A stretch of 64,000 bases of DNA, from contig CM041293.1 of the NCBI GenBank assembly GCA_023052935.1, positions 150,411,474 to 150,475,473 on the forward strand, in the 5' to 3' direction. This DNA comes from Piezodorus guildinii. Taxonomy: Eukaryota; Arthropoda; Insecta; Hemiptera; Pentatomidae. Numbering within the stretch: position 1 is the first letter of the stretch; every line of letters begins with the position of its first letter. Shown here piece after piece: positions 45,886 to 57,421 of the stretch. The notes under the pieces were generated by a model, which searched no databases, had not been told where the DNA came from, and worked only from the letters and a program-made list of their open reading frames with translations. The position numbers and the translations under genes are program-made.

Positions 45886-45980
45886 TTAACTATACTTAAA
45901 TTTGAAAAATATTTGAAGTTGATTTCAATAAACTGTGTATTCATTTTCGTTTAAAACACATGATTTAAACTTTTTAAAAA

Positions 45981-46870
45981 TCTGGTACACGCAACACAAG
46001 ACTTTCACTTACCTCTGTGTTAAAATAAATTTAAGAATTTTCAAATCCATTCAAAGATAAAATTAAATTGTTAAAGAATCGATTAATTTTGATAAAAATA
46101 GAAACATGTGTTTTATTAAATAATTTATTATATTCTTATCTACAATAATCAGTAAGATTTATCGGCTTTCATTACTCTCCATTAACCTTTAAAATTCCGT
46201 GTATTAGATAATAGTTTTTTTCTAAAATCTTTAGCTATCCAACGGTATATAATACATCTTTATTAATATTCTTCTGTTAAAAAACATAAAAATTCCATTA
46301 AAAAATATTTTTACACTTTTTCCTTTAATTGTTTATCAAATTCGCTCAACTTGCACATTTACCCGTTATTTATCAATCCTAATAAGATGATGTTCCAAAT
46401 TTTTGAAATCTAAAAAATTCAAAATACCTTAGAGGAAGAAAATTTAAAATATCAGCACTTAAGCCCTGTCAGACTATTTTAATCAGTATTAAACCTACAT
46501 CATTTCAAAGCCCGTCAAATTTTACATCGATATACAGAGTTTGATCAAAATCGTTAGAGCTGTTTTTCAGGAAATCGTAAAAAGGAGCAAAATGCATGGT
46601 ATTAAGATCTTCCGTTCAGCTGTTGCTGTAGCATCTTGGGCGTATATTTGTCTTAAATATGAAATTTAAGTTTTGTATGACTTATGGTTTTCGCGCTAGA
46701 CTTACCACACACACATGGACGGACACACAGTACTTTATTCGGGACTTGGTTATTTGGACTCAGGAGACCCTAAAACGTGTATTTCCGCCGAAAACTAGAA
46801 TACGAAAATGTTCACGATCGAAATACTTTCCCTTAATATATATTCCATATATAGGTAAGTAAAAGTAAAA
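45981..46870 (+). mobile_element. family H element, full length
   Basis: TCTGGTACACGCAACACAAG + ACTTTCACTTACC to CTTTCCCTTAATATATATTC / GGTAAGTAAAAGT. Contains CCACACACACATGGACGG in place of a long CA run. The 67-codon frame at 46659-46862 is the recurring H frame. Confidence 0.88.
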
Positions 46871-46957
46871 AATGTTCAAAGTTATTATAATAATATATAA
46901 TACATAGTCGTTCGAAACTTTCATTGATAAATATTTTATTTCTAAAAGATAATTATT

Positions 46958-46973
46958 TTTCACACACACACAC

Positions 46974-47016
<43 letters not shown>

Positions 47017-47036
47017 ATTATTTTATGTTATTTATA

Positions 47037-47085
<49 letters not shown>
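46958..47085. repeat. (CA)n and long (AT)n microsatellites
   Basis: CA run at 46961-46975, AT runs at about 46977-47010 and 47037-47083. Confidence 0.95.
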
Positions 47086-47088
<3 letters not shown>

Positions 47089-48750
47089 CATAAAATAATC
47101 ATGATAGCAACAATGGCGTATCCCGATTTTAAGGTTTCGGTGAATTATTTAGTGTTACGAAAATACAATTAGAATGTATGTTATTTTAGAGTTAGATAGT
47201 GTAGAATTATTAGTTGAATATTATATATATAATATATTAAAAATGTATATGTCTATGCAAAAGAGAGAAAACAGAGTTTTAATTATGATTTATTTTTTAA
47301 TGTTCATAATTGATATGGGTCAATCCATTCGAAATGGTCCAATTGCCGTTTAACTTTTTTGATTTTCATAATTTTGTTAATAGTTATTTTCTACTCTTTC
47401 CTTAATATAGAACTGTGTACAAAATGTTTTTTCGCCTTATATTTTTAGAGTTACAGCAATTTTAAGTCAGCTTTGCGGCTGACAACATGTATTGGTAAAA
47501 TCTCTCCAATTCTAGTGATTTTGTAGATATCAAAGCATTCCAAAAACTAGAGATATATTCTCGATTGGATCGGCTGCTCAACTTTCCTAAGTCGCTTTCA
47601 TACTGCATCAATCCTTGTGAAAATCTTAGAGAAAAAATAGAGGGAGATACTTTCAAATAGCAATACCTACATATCCATATCACTTTTTTTTTTAATTTTT
47701 ATTATAATTAGTCTCGATATAATTAGAATCTGTTTTACATTCTTGTCATCACAAGACATTACCTTAATGATTAGGAAAGTGGTTACAAATATTTTCGAAA
47801 ACGGATAAAAAACAAGACTTTTATTGAATCTAAAGTCTATAAAGGAAAATAGACACTCCTGTAATATGTTTATATAGCTTATTCACAGCCCTACTTGCTG
47901 TAAAAATTTCGGTCTTCAGAATATAGTACTTTCTTATATAGATTTTCAAAAATGAAAAAATTCAGTGTTCGCGATTTACACGGGAATACCTCAAAAAGAA
48001 CTGATAAGAAAAGGGTCCAAAATGTGTCCCACCTATTTTAATGATTTTTTTTTAGGTTCAATCTAGACATTAAAGTATTATACTATGTAAAATATTAGGG
48101 GGCAACGCTCCTCAAGTGTTGCGTAAAAAAATCTAATAATTTGCGCGAAAAACTCGTTTTATTTAATGTCTCTGGTTCTAGTGAAGTAAGAAACAAATCA
48201 TTGCTGTAAAAAATTTCCCTATTTCAAAGCGAAATAATTTAAAAATAAACCATTAAAATATTTAACTTTTATGCTTGGTAATAACCCTAAAAATAGCATA
48301 CAAAAAAATGTTAAAATAATTTACGAAATTTACATTAAATAAAACTATTAGTGCACTACAAGAAGGTAGGTTAGAAAGGAGTCCCTCGTTTAAATTATTT
48401 TTTCTTTTAGTCTTATCATTTAACTAATAGCAGAAATTTCGATGGTGTGAGCATTGTACTTTTTTATAAAAGATTTCCAATAAAGGGTTATTACCAAGTA
48501 AAGCACAATTTATAGCGGGATATCGCAAAAGAAACTAAATAAAAAAATATGAAACTTATTATATTTACGCCTCTATATGATAAGTAATGTGGATAAATCA
48601 TAGTGGTTGAGGCTCAACCAGTTCCAGAGTTGTTAATTTATTTTGGTTTAAAGCAGGTTGTAAAGATGAGGGCGACTCATTAAGGCAGTAATGGTCATGT
48701 ATTATAAATCGAAAACAAACTGAGTCTATATTGGATTAACCCATATTCTT
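47086..48750. other. unassigned; possible decayed element
   Basis: A 73-codon minus frame at 47462-47683 (MIWICRYCYLK...) has no domain I recognise. The region is slightly less AT-rich in parts (47450-47640) but gives no motif. No match to other parts of the window. Confidence 0.35.
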
Positions 48751-48881
48751 TTTTTTAACCTTCAATTACTATATATGGTAAAAGAAAATATTGCGATCAA
48801 GAAAATTTTCGAATTCCAGTTTTCAACGGAAATACATGTTTTAGGGTCCCCTGAGTCCTAATAACCAAGTCCCGATAAAAG

Positions 48882-48915
<34 letters not shown>

Positions 48916-49640
48916 TGACTCCCGGGTGAAAATGACAAGTCCTATGAAACTGAAATTTCACATTTAAGACAACTATACTCCCGAGATGATACAAAATCTT
49001 TTTCATCAAAATCAGCTGACCGGGAGATGTACTTTATACCATGCATTTAGCACCTTTTTACGATTTTCTCAAAAACGGCTCTAACGATTTTGATTAAACT
49101 CCCTATATCGATGTAAACTTTAATGGGCTTTAATATCGTGTAGGTTTTATTCTAATTAAAATAGTATGACAGGGCTTGAATGCCAATATTTTAAATTTTC
49201 TTCTTCTAAAGTACCTTTAATTTTGTAGATTTGATAAAAATAACTATATTATCTTGCTACCACTGATATAAAATAGGTAAATATATAAATTGAATGAATT
49301 CGATACCCAACTAAAGGAGAAAACTGAAAAAATATATTTTTTATGCAATTTTGCGTTTTTGAACATAAGAAGAGTCATATACATGTTTTATATACCGTTG
49401 GAAAGCCAAAGATTTTAGAAAAAATATTATCTTAAAATATTAAATATAAGCCTATTAAACTAACTGATTATTTTATACAATAATATAATAGATCTTTTAA
49501 TAAAACACATATTTCTATAGAAATTCAATTTAATTAATTCTTTAATGGTTTCATTCATTTTTATCTCTAACTGTATTTGGAAATTCTTTAATCTATTTTA
49601 AAAACAGAGGTAAGTGAAAGTCGTTGTTGCCCGCACCAGA
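48751..49640 (-). mobile_element. family H element, antisense, full length
   Basis: TTAACCTTCAATTACTATAT at the 3' end to GTCGTTGTTGCCCGCACCAGA at 49640; (TG)n at 48884-48913; poly(A) on each side when read in element orientation. At 49183-49200 it shows the unoccupied site (GCCAATATTTTAAATTTTC) used by LINE-A at 32448. Confidence 0.88.
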
Positions 49641-50280
49641 TTTTTTTTTTTATCATTTATTTATCCAGTTACCCCTGCCTCTAATGAAAGTATTGTAATG
49701 TAATTAGAAACGTCGGTATATAAATATAATACGTTTTATTTTTAGTCTGATTTATTTAGTAACCTCATGACAAATCTTTTAATCCCACGGGTCTAGAAAC
49801 ATATTGCTACTCATTGGACAAAAAAATTAATTTTTTTTTTTTCCAAAATTGATTTTCTGATAAGTGTTTTGTAACCCTTCATATCATTGTTTTCATACGC
49901 ATAATTATGTTTAATGTCACAATACAATAAAAAAGATAGCGTTTCCCACTGCATTTGCATACCTATTCAATTTTTGAATTAAGTTGTTGTTTTTCATAAT
50001 AATTTCTTTAATGTAATATGTAGAAATGGACAATAATCTCTCACAGTTATTGCGAAATGGAATAAGAATATTCTGTAATTAACAGGGGAAAAAAAATGAA
50101 TAATCATAACTGGCGGATTATCTTTGGTTATATTACCAAAATAAGTCACGTTTCAATTAACTTTTTTGGGGGTAATAACTCATAATAACGAGTTCCTTAT
50201 TTAATGATATAGTCAGACAAGGGTGTTATTAAAGTAACCGATTTTCATAAATTCAAGGCAATTTATTTTTCAGAGACAAT
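49641..50280. other. unassigned AT-rich stretch
   Basis: Nothing recognised. Confidence 0.4.
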
Positions 50281-50290
50281 ACACATAACC

Positions 50291-50590
50291 TTCTTCTTCT
50301 TTCATTGGCGCAACAGGCCGTGTAGACCCTGGGCCTCGCGGTGTAAACTCCTGCAAGTTTACACTTACGCTTCACGATGTTATTTTTAGTGTAGGGTCAT
50401 CACTCCCTACGACTAATTTTGTGAGTGGCCACCCTTTGGCTGTCGGGTCTCACATACCCGGGGGAGAGGTTGTGAGTGAATCCCCATTTTTTTTACATCC
50501 TTATAAAAGCCCCGCCGGGCCTGGGATTCGAACTCAGAACCCGTAGTATGAGAGACTAGCGCGCTAGCCACTCAGCCACGGGCTTCCCCT
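50291..50590 (-). mobile_element. SINE S1, antisense, full length with 10-bp target duplication
   Basis: From the 3' end (GGCGCAACAGGCCGTGTAGA) through GTAGGGTCATCACTCCCTAC and AGCCCCGCCGGGCCTGGGA, B-box complement GATTCGAACTC, to GCCACTCAGCCACGGGCTTC. ACACATAACC at 50281-50290 and 50591-50600. Confidence 0.93.
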
Positions 50591-50983
50591 ACACATAACC
50601 ATAAAGCTAAAAACACATACAGTGCATCTTATGTGTATTGGGTTGTAAAATAAGCATATAGCGTATTAATTAATAAATAAATAAGTAATGAATTAAAACA
50701 GAAATAATGTTTTTTCTTATTAAATATGTAACTGCGAGCCTTTACAATTTTCTCAATAAAAAACAATATTTTTTCTAACTTTACAACAGTAACATAACAG
50801 CTAATTCTATTTTAAAAACATAATCTGAGTTTATAAAATCATGTTTACGTGGTCAATAATGTTCACATATTCTAAAAAAGGATTAGTTTCGGTGCTTTTA
50901 TGGATAACTTTCAACCGAGATTCCTTACCTATGTTGGTATTTTGCTCTAAGGACAAGTGGTAATTTGCTTGCTCAAAATGTAA
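50591..50983. other. unassigned; 50700-50830 is related to 54870-55010
   Basis: Shared text: TTTTTCTTATTAAATATG and AACTTTACAACAGTAACATA, in the same order and about the same distance in both places. Confidence 0.5.
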
Positions 50984-50984
50984 G

Positions 50985-51305
50985 AAAAAAAAATTCATTT
51001 TCGACATTAAATGGTTTTTATTTCTGAAAAGGAAAATTACGGCTCAGGCGGATTACAATATTTGCAGTGAAGACCAAACTAAAATTTGTTCTCTGTGTAA
51101 TAACAAAGAAATTGAAAATGCTAACCACATCATAGCCTCGTGTCCAGTATTATCTGAAATTCCTAGATGCTGTTTTAATAAAAACTATTTAGGGAGTGAC
51201 GAATTAAAAGATAATTCAAATGGTAGAGACTGGTTTAGGTTAATCAAGTATTGTAAAATAGCATGGAAATATAGAGCTGAACTTATTAGGGAATTTAATT
51301 ATTGA
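50985..51305 (+). pseudogene. LINE-C C-terminal zinc-knuckle region, copy 1
   Basis: In frame with a TGA at 51303-51305 the peptide includes FLFLKRKITAQADYNICSED, then a C-x2-C-x8-H-x4-C knuckle (CSLC...H....C, about 51087-51140), then LSEIPRCCFNKNYLGSDELK and a Lys/Arg-rich end (YCKIAWKYRAELIREFNY). This is the pattern of the cysteine-rich C-terminus of I/R1/Jockey-type LINE RTs, thought to bind nucleic acid. No RT motifs are present because the copy is 5' truncated. Its sequence appears identical to copy 2. Confidence 0.72.
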
Positions 51306-51843
51306 GCTATGAAATGCTGTATGTATTACAATTAATTAAAAGTATCAAGTATAATTGTGATATATATATTTACTTTTGTTTTTCTTGTTTTTTATAGGTA
51401 TTTTTCTTCCTGTTTTTAATGTGTATTGAAATCACTTGTTTTATTTAGGCCACGTATATTATATGCCTTTGGATGTAAGAGTAGTTATTATGTTTAGAAA
51501 TTATGAAACAAATTAAGAACGACTCCGGGCTAACGGTCAGTGTAGACTAAGCTCTTATAATTAAAAAAAAAAGAAAAAAATATACATATAAAAGACTATT
51601 AATAGGTATTCACTTTTGGATATATTTTATTGTATAGTTTGACAAATAAATAAAAGATTTGAAAAAACAAAAAAACTTGATTTCGCCTTCTTTCCTGAAG
51701 TGAGGTATCCATTTACAAGTCCTCTCAATCTAGTGAAGATAAGACAGTCCAAAAGAACATGCTTTATAAAATTACACGGTAACTTAATGTTGAAAAATAA
51801 TTATATTGCTTCAAGGGAAACATTTATAAATAAATAAAAATAT
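50996..51843 (+). mobile_element. LINE-C 3' end, copy 1
   Basis: 848 bases that appear identical, with no length difference, to 55393-56240. The 3' UTR ends AAATAAATAAAAATATT with no poly(A). No target duplication found at this copy. Confidence 0.8.
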
Positions 51844-52125
51844 TATAGAATATATAATATAATCTTAAGTTATTATGTTCTGCAACAAACATGTTGTGCC
51901 CTCAAGTGATAAATTTCATTACCTTTTCGACACTCTGCATAAACTTCTACAAATATTTAATTTACTGTTAGGTAACAAATGTATTTAAATTTAGCTTTCC
52001 AACTGTATATTATACATCTATATTATTTTCCTCGCTACCGAAAGAAGAATACATTTATAGTTGGATATCAAATTCTTCCCGATTTCACATCTAGCTCTAT
52101 CACTCCTAACTGGTGGAAACGGTTA

Positions 52126-52345
52126 GTTATTTCTTATCATAACTACCAAAGTTGTGATGGATAAGTTGATTGGGAGTGCGGTCATCTAGAAGCCGCTTGA
52201 GATAATTTCTCGGAGTTGCCTCAATGAAGGCCCACAATATAAGCCGAAATGTCGGCACAAAATAAAATAAGCTTGTTTTATTGGTGTGTTTTTCCAGTGA
52301 CCTCACCCTCTGCCAACTTATCAATCATAAGTCGCAACGGTATAC
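52126..52345 (+). mobile_element. Penelope-type tail fragment
   Basis: Contains a hammerhead-like core with GCCGAAATGTCGGCAC and short inverted ends (GTTGTGATGGATAAGTTG near 52152; its imperfect complement CAACTTATCAATCATAAGTC near 52315). The 65-codon minus frame here has no domain. Confidence 0.5.
52216..52257 (+). ncRNA. hammerhead ribozyme-like motif
   Basis: TTGCC (stem I), TCAATGA (degenerate CUGAUGA), AGGC-CCACAATATAA-GCC (stem II), GAAA, TGTC, GGCA (stem I complement). TGCC/GGCA pair fully. The G of CUGAUGA is altered, so activity is doubtful. Confidence 0.5.
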
Positions 52346-52745
52346 AAAACAATTTGGAAATCCACCATTTAATCCTTGTATAAATATAGTGAATTTTATC
52401 AAAATCGTAACACCTATTTTTAGAAAATCTTAACAGGCGTCAAATGTATGGTATACAGTGGTACTTCTGGTTAGTTGCTTTTGTAAAATTTTACAAAACT
52501 TTATGGTATAAAATTCAGTTCTGCTTTCTTGATTTTGAGAAAAAAAATTCTATAACATCCCAGCAGATAATTATCTTGAATGCGAATTTTCAGACTTCTT
52601 ATTTTCTAGTTAGACATACCACACTCACACAGCCCTTTTCGATTGGACTCAGGGAATCATTAAATTAGATTTTAATTAAAAAAATTTTAAAGATCCTAAT
52701 ACTCTCCCATATTGTATATTTTATATAAATAAGTGAAAGTAACAA

Positions 52746-53507
52746 ATATTTTCACATACTGTTGTTTTAAGATACTACGGTTTACAATAATTCCGCAGCC
52801 CACAGACCAAGATTGCAAAATCACATGAAATCTCAAGCGCTCATAATAATGATTCATGAGACGTAATTCTTAAACTACGAAAATAATGCTTCAATACATT
52901 AACGTAGAAATTACTTTCGAAGCGTAATTTTCTTGAGATTTGCGAATTAGCAAGTCATCATTTGTAATTTGAAAAATTGCCGTTGACGCGAAAAAGGATG
53001 AGTTTCTGACTGAAACCTCTGATTGACAGATGGTCGATGAGGACATGGATTGACGATTATCATTGTGTGGAGTCTTATGTCAGAGTTAGGAACTTCTGAA
53101 CATTTAAATTAAATTCAAATCGCTTCATCAATGTAGAACCTATAATTATCCACCAACATTTATTCTTCAAAAAATATAATTAAACCACATTTTCGTTTCG
53201 CTGAAATTGTAGATGTTAATACAAAATAATCAATGATTTTTTTGTAGGTTTTTTTATTATTTATATAAAAAATAATCTATAAGTTCAATAACTTGAGTCT
53301 ATTGTTTATGTTGATTACATATTTGAATTATGGTTCCTTAAATTCTGAGCTTTCCAAGGAAATATCACAGTATATATTATATACTCAACCTGGGAGAATA
53401 TTTCCCTTTTATTTCGTTATTAAACTCTTTTCTAACTTCTATTAATTAATTTTATATAATTATTAATAATGAGTAAGATTTAATTATTATGAATATAATT
53501 TTTAAAA
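52746..53507. other. unassigned stretch
   Basis: No gene or repeat supported. Confidence 0.4.
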
Positions 53508-54078
53508 AGTCATTTTTGAGAAAAATGTGAAAGTAAAAAAGGTGCAAAATGTATGGTATAAAGTGGCTCTGGTGGTTAGCCGATACTCATGAAAAAGTTG
53601 CTGTAACATCTCGGTAGTATAATTGTCTTAAATATAAATTTCAGTTCTGTACGACATTTCGCTTCTGCGCTAGACTTACCACATACACTTTTTTTCGGTA
53701 CTTGGTTTTTTGGACTCAAGGGACCCTAAAACGTGTATTGCCGTTGAAAACCGGAATGCGAAAATTTTGACGATCGCAATACTTTCCCTTGGGATCGGCA
53801 CGGTCTAGTGGATAGAGCGCTAGCGCTGTACTCCGAAGATTATTTATTCTGTTATTTCAGCCGGAGAGAGGGGCGATCTGGGGTATGGAGAACCTCCTGG
53901 GGCAGACCCAGCCTTTATAAAGTGGGTACCCAAAAATGGGGAAAAAACCTGGCGGCTGAGCGTGATCTCGGCCGAATACCTCAGTGGCCTTGGCCCACAT
54001 GTTTTTATTTATTTTTTTTTTTTTATTAATATTTTCCTTTACTATATATTTCTTATATAGGTACGTGAAAGTAAAAAT
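53508..54078 (+). mobile_element. family H 3' part, split by SINE S3
   Basis: From GGTGCAAAATGTATGGTATA to CGATCGCAATACTTTCCC, then SINE, then CCTTTACTATATATTTCTTA and GGTACGTGAAAGT. The 5' half is missing. Confidence 0.82.
53791..54027 (+). mobile_element. SINE S3 with imperfect 13-bp target duplication; B-box deleted
   Basis: GGGATCGGCACGGTCTAGTG with GATAGAGCGCTAG (A-box), a deletion of the B-box segment, then TTATTTATTCTGTTATTTCA, GAGAACCTCCTGGGGCAGAC and AAAGTGGGTACCCAAAAATG. AATACTTTCCCTT before and AATATTTTCCTTT after. ORFs on both strands here are SINE text. Confidence 0.85.
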
Positions 54079-54194
54079 ACTTGGTATAGGATAAAAATAT
54101 TTGGTACAGGATAAATGTACATTGTATGTGCCGAAATAAAATAAAACTTTTATAAATATGCAAGTGAAAGTAAAAATACATTTTTTTATTATAT

Positions 54195-54225
<31 letters not shown>

Positions 54226-55301
54226 TGTAGCTTATAGCATAACATTGCAGCACCTGCATAAGTTTAATTCTTCACACGATTCATGATCAATGATTCATTT
54301 AAATTATTATATTACTTAAATTAAAATTAAATCCGTTTTATTTTTAACTTCTCCCACCAATCATTTTACTATTATATTATTTTTAATTTATTACAAATTT
54401 ATATCACAATATAACCATGTAAAAATAACAACAAAAGTGTGCTCACAGCTACAGGTAATTCCCCAATATCCTTATAAAGATGCATGTGAAGGTTATGCTT
54501 ATGCAAACACTCGTTTGTGACGACCTTCTACCTAAACTAAATCCAATTGTTGATATCTCGGAGGAAATAAGTTCTTGACGATAACGATCCAACGGTAATC
54601 TGCTCCTTTATCATTTCATCAAAACTACACGGATTCAAAAATAAAAGAAGTGATTTGGGATTGAGTTGTTATCTAGACATAAAACTGATTCCGATTTATT
54701 ATTTTCATTAATGAACCTTCGTAATCGAAACAAAAAGGTTTAGCTTTAGTAATTAAAATACAATAACATTCAGTGAAAACGTCGTTGAATGTTTATTCTC
54801 GTTAGCTTAACCATCGTTTCGATTTAGCACGCTAAGCGATTAAGTGAGCACATCGTAAATCTCAATAAGAAATAATTATTTTTCTTATTAAATATGAAAC
54901 TATTGTCATTGCTATTTTCTAAAATATTATATTTCTTTATTAATCATGTAACTTTACAACAGTAACATAACTGACCAATTATATTGTTAAAAAATTAATA
55001 ACACGTTAAGTAAAGAATGCTAACGTACGTACGTGGATGAATATGAACATCTAATTTGTTTATTTATTTTTTTTGAACTTTAAAACTTTAATAGGTCCAT
55101 TTTTTTAGTTTTTAGTATTCATACATTATAATTCATTCACACAATGTTTGAGTGTTGTTAAATAATATTATTTATTTCGTATAGATTAAACATTATTTAC
55201 TATCATAAAATATATCTAAACTTGTTCAGAAATAACCAATATCATAATTGTTGGCAATGTTATTGAGGTAAATATGTATATGAAATCTGTATATTTCACG
55301 A
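54079..55301. other. unassigned, with an H terminus fragment and microsatellite
   Basis: TATAAATATGCAAGTGAAAG near 54150 is a lone H 3' end. (CATA)n/(CA)n at about 54196-54224. 54870-55010 is related to 50700-50830. No gene. Confidence 0.45.
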
Positions 55302-55392
55302 TAAAGATGAAGAAAACAAAAAAATCTATAAACAAATTTATTATAACCAAATATTTAGAATTTTTTTTTCTTTTTATGAAAAAAAAAAAATT
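55302..55392. repeat. 91-bp direct repeat, left copy
   Basis: TAAAGATGAAGAAAACAAAA...ATGAAAAAAAAAAAATT; repeated at 56241-56331 with one mismatch (T at 55361, C at 56300). It flanks LINE-C copy 2. Confidence 0.92.
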
Positions 55393-55702
55393 CATTTTCG
55401 ACATTAAATGGTTTTTATTTCTGAAAAGGAAAATTACGGCTCAGGCGGATTACAATATTTGCAGTGAAGACCAAACTAAAATTTGTTCTCTGTGTAATAA
55501 CAAAGAAATTGAAAATGCTAACCACATCATAGCCTCGTGTCCAGTATTATCTGAAATTCCTAGATGCTGTTTTAATAAAAACTATTTAGGGAGTGACGAA
55601 TTAAAAGATAATTCAAATGGTAGAGACTGGTTTAGGTTAATCAAGTATTGTAAAATAGCATGGAAATATAGAGCTGAACTTATTAGGGAATTTAATTATT
55701 GA
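55393..55702 (+). pseudogene. LINE-C C-terminal zinc-knuckle region, copy 2
   Basis: Same peptide as copy 1, ending at 55702, with the C-x2-C-x8-H-x4-C knuckle from 55484. The frame stays open upstream to 55274 only because it reads through the A/T-rich direct repeat (residues before KFIFDIK are flank, not LINE). RT motifs absent; 5' truncated. Confidence 0.72.
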
Positions 55703-56240
55703 GCTATGAAATGCTGTATGTATTACAATTAATTAAAAGTATCAAGTATAATTGTGATATATATATTTACTTTTGTTTTTCTTGTTTTTTATAGGTATTT
55801 TTCTTCCTGTTTTTAATGTGTATTGAAATCACTTGTTTTATTTAGGCCACGTATATTATATGCCTTTGGATGTAAGAGTAGTTATTATGTTTAGAAATTA
55901 TGAAACAAATTAAGAACGACTCCGGGCTAACGGTCAGTGTAGACTAAGCTCTTATAATTAAAAAAAAAAGAAAAAAATATACATATAAAAGACTATTAAT
56001 AGGTATTCACTTTTGGATATATTTTATTGTATAGTTTGACAAATAAATAAAAGATTTGAAAAAACAAAAAAACTTGATTTCGCCTTCTTTCCTGAAGTGA
56101 GGTATCCATTTACAAGTCCTCTCAATCTAGTGAAGATAAGACAGTCCAAAAGAACATGCTTTATAAAATTACACGGTAACTTAATGTTGAAAAATAATTA
56201 TATTGCTTCAAGGGAAACATTTATAAATAAATAAAAATAT
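55393..56240 (+). mobile_element. LINE-C 3' end, copy 2, between 91-bp direct repeats
   Basis: The 848 bases appear identical to 50996-51843. The flanking 91-bp repeats fit a very long target-site duplication. The 3' end has no poly(A). Confidence 0.85.
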
Positions 56241-56331
56241 TAAAGATGAAGAAAACAAAAAAATCTATAAACAAATTTATTATAACCAAATATTTAGAAC
56301 TTTTTTTTCTTTTTATGAAAAAAAAAAAATT
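56241..56331. repeat. 91-bp direct repeat, right copy
   Basis: Right partner of 55302-55392. Confidence 0.92.
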
Positions 56332-56569
56332 ATTTTTTGCACAATATTAGAAGTTCAAAAGGACTGAAGGCTGCATGTAAATAAATTTTACTCAAGGTAC
56401 TATTAAGTGTCAGCAACTAGTTGTAAATACCCGCATATCACTGTCGACGACCTCCTGATTACCACCATTATTGTAATGCAAGTTTACATCAAAGTTTTAA
56501 ATTACCTTCTCGGTATATGTTTTTCTTACGTAGTAAATTGCTATAGAATCGACATTTACTTCTACATAA
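56332..56569. other. unassigned stretch
   Basis: Nothing recognised; the plus ORF at 56407-56634 runs into the H element. Confidence 0.4.
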
Positions 56570-57222
56570 TCTGGTGCGGGCAACGCACGACTTTCATCTA
56601 CCACGACTGTTTAAATCAATTAAAAACCTATTGAATATACTTAAATTTGAAAAACATTAAAAATTAATTTTAATAAAACGTGTATTCATTTTCGTTGGAA
56701 ACAAATGATATAGATTAAATAATATAACTATATTAAATTGTTAATCAGGAATAAGTTTATTCCCTACTCGTCACTTTATATTACCTTTTACAACTTTGTG
56801 TATTAGCTAATATTTTTTTCTTAAATCTTTCTCTTTCCAACGGTATATTATACGTCTATATTACTATTCTTATTATCAAAAAAACAAAAATTACAAAAAA
56901 AAAAGTTTTGGTCTTTTATCCTTTCGTTGATCATCAAATTCGTCTTACTTGTATATTTAGCCGTCCTTTATCAATGTTATCAAGATAATATAGTTAATCA
57001 TTTAGAATGTACAAAATTAAAGGTTGTTCGAAAGAAGAAAATTTAAAATATCAGCAGTGAAGCATTGAAAGGCTATTTCAATCAGAATGAAACCTACATT
57101 AAATTTTACATCAATATAGAGAGTTTAATCAAAATTTTTGGAGCCGTTTTCCAACTCCAAAAATAAATTAAAAAAAAAAAGTTTGACCATGACTTTTCAC
57201 TACAGTTCCAAATAGTTCTTGG

Positions 57223-57253
<31 letters not shown>

Positions 57254-57421
57254 CTGATCTCTTCAGAATAAGCCTTTAAACCTTGTATTACTATCCGTCA
57301 ATTTCTTACTATTTCTCCGTCTCACATAACTCTGTGATTCATGAGTATGAGGGAAAAAAATGGTTCATCTACTTAATGATTTGGATGAATTAATTTCGGT
57401 ATTTAACGTGAGCTAAATATA

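Larger units (their letters stand above)
45198..45980 (+). mobile_element. family H head fragment (long variant), split by LINE-A
   Basis: TCTGGTCCTGAAACACACG + ACTTTAACATACC, then CAATTTAAAAACTATTAACT; after the LINE it continues CTTAAATTTGAAAAATATTT, CAATAAACTGTGTATTCATT, CACATGATTTAAAC. A complete H copy starts immediately downstream. Confidence 0.75.
51985..52745 (+). mobile_element. family H element, old, carrying a Penelope-type tail insert
   Basis: TTTAGCTTTCCAACTGTATA, GTTGGATATCAAATTC, then foreign text at about 52126-52345, then ATAGTGAATTTTATCAAAAT, ATGTATGGTATACAGTGG, GATTGGACTCAGGGA and ACTCTCCCATATTGTAT..AAGTGAAAGT. The 5' end is missing. Confidence 0.65.

Noticed and set aside
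47462..47683. 73-codon minus frame as a transposase remnant
   Set aside because: No catalytic motif or second copy in the window; cannot be supported.
53857..54259. Overlapping minus-strand frames of 121 and 68 codons
   Set aside because: Made of SINE S3, poly(T) and (CA)n text; no gene-like features.
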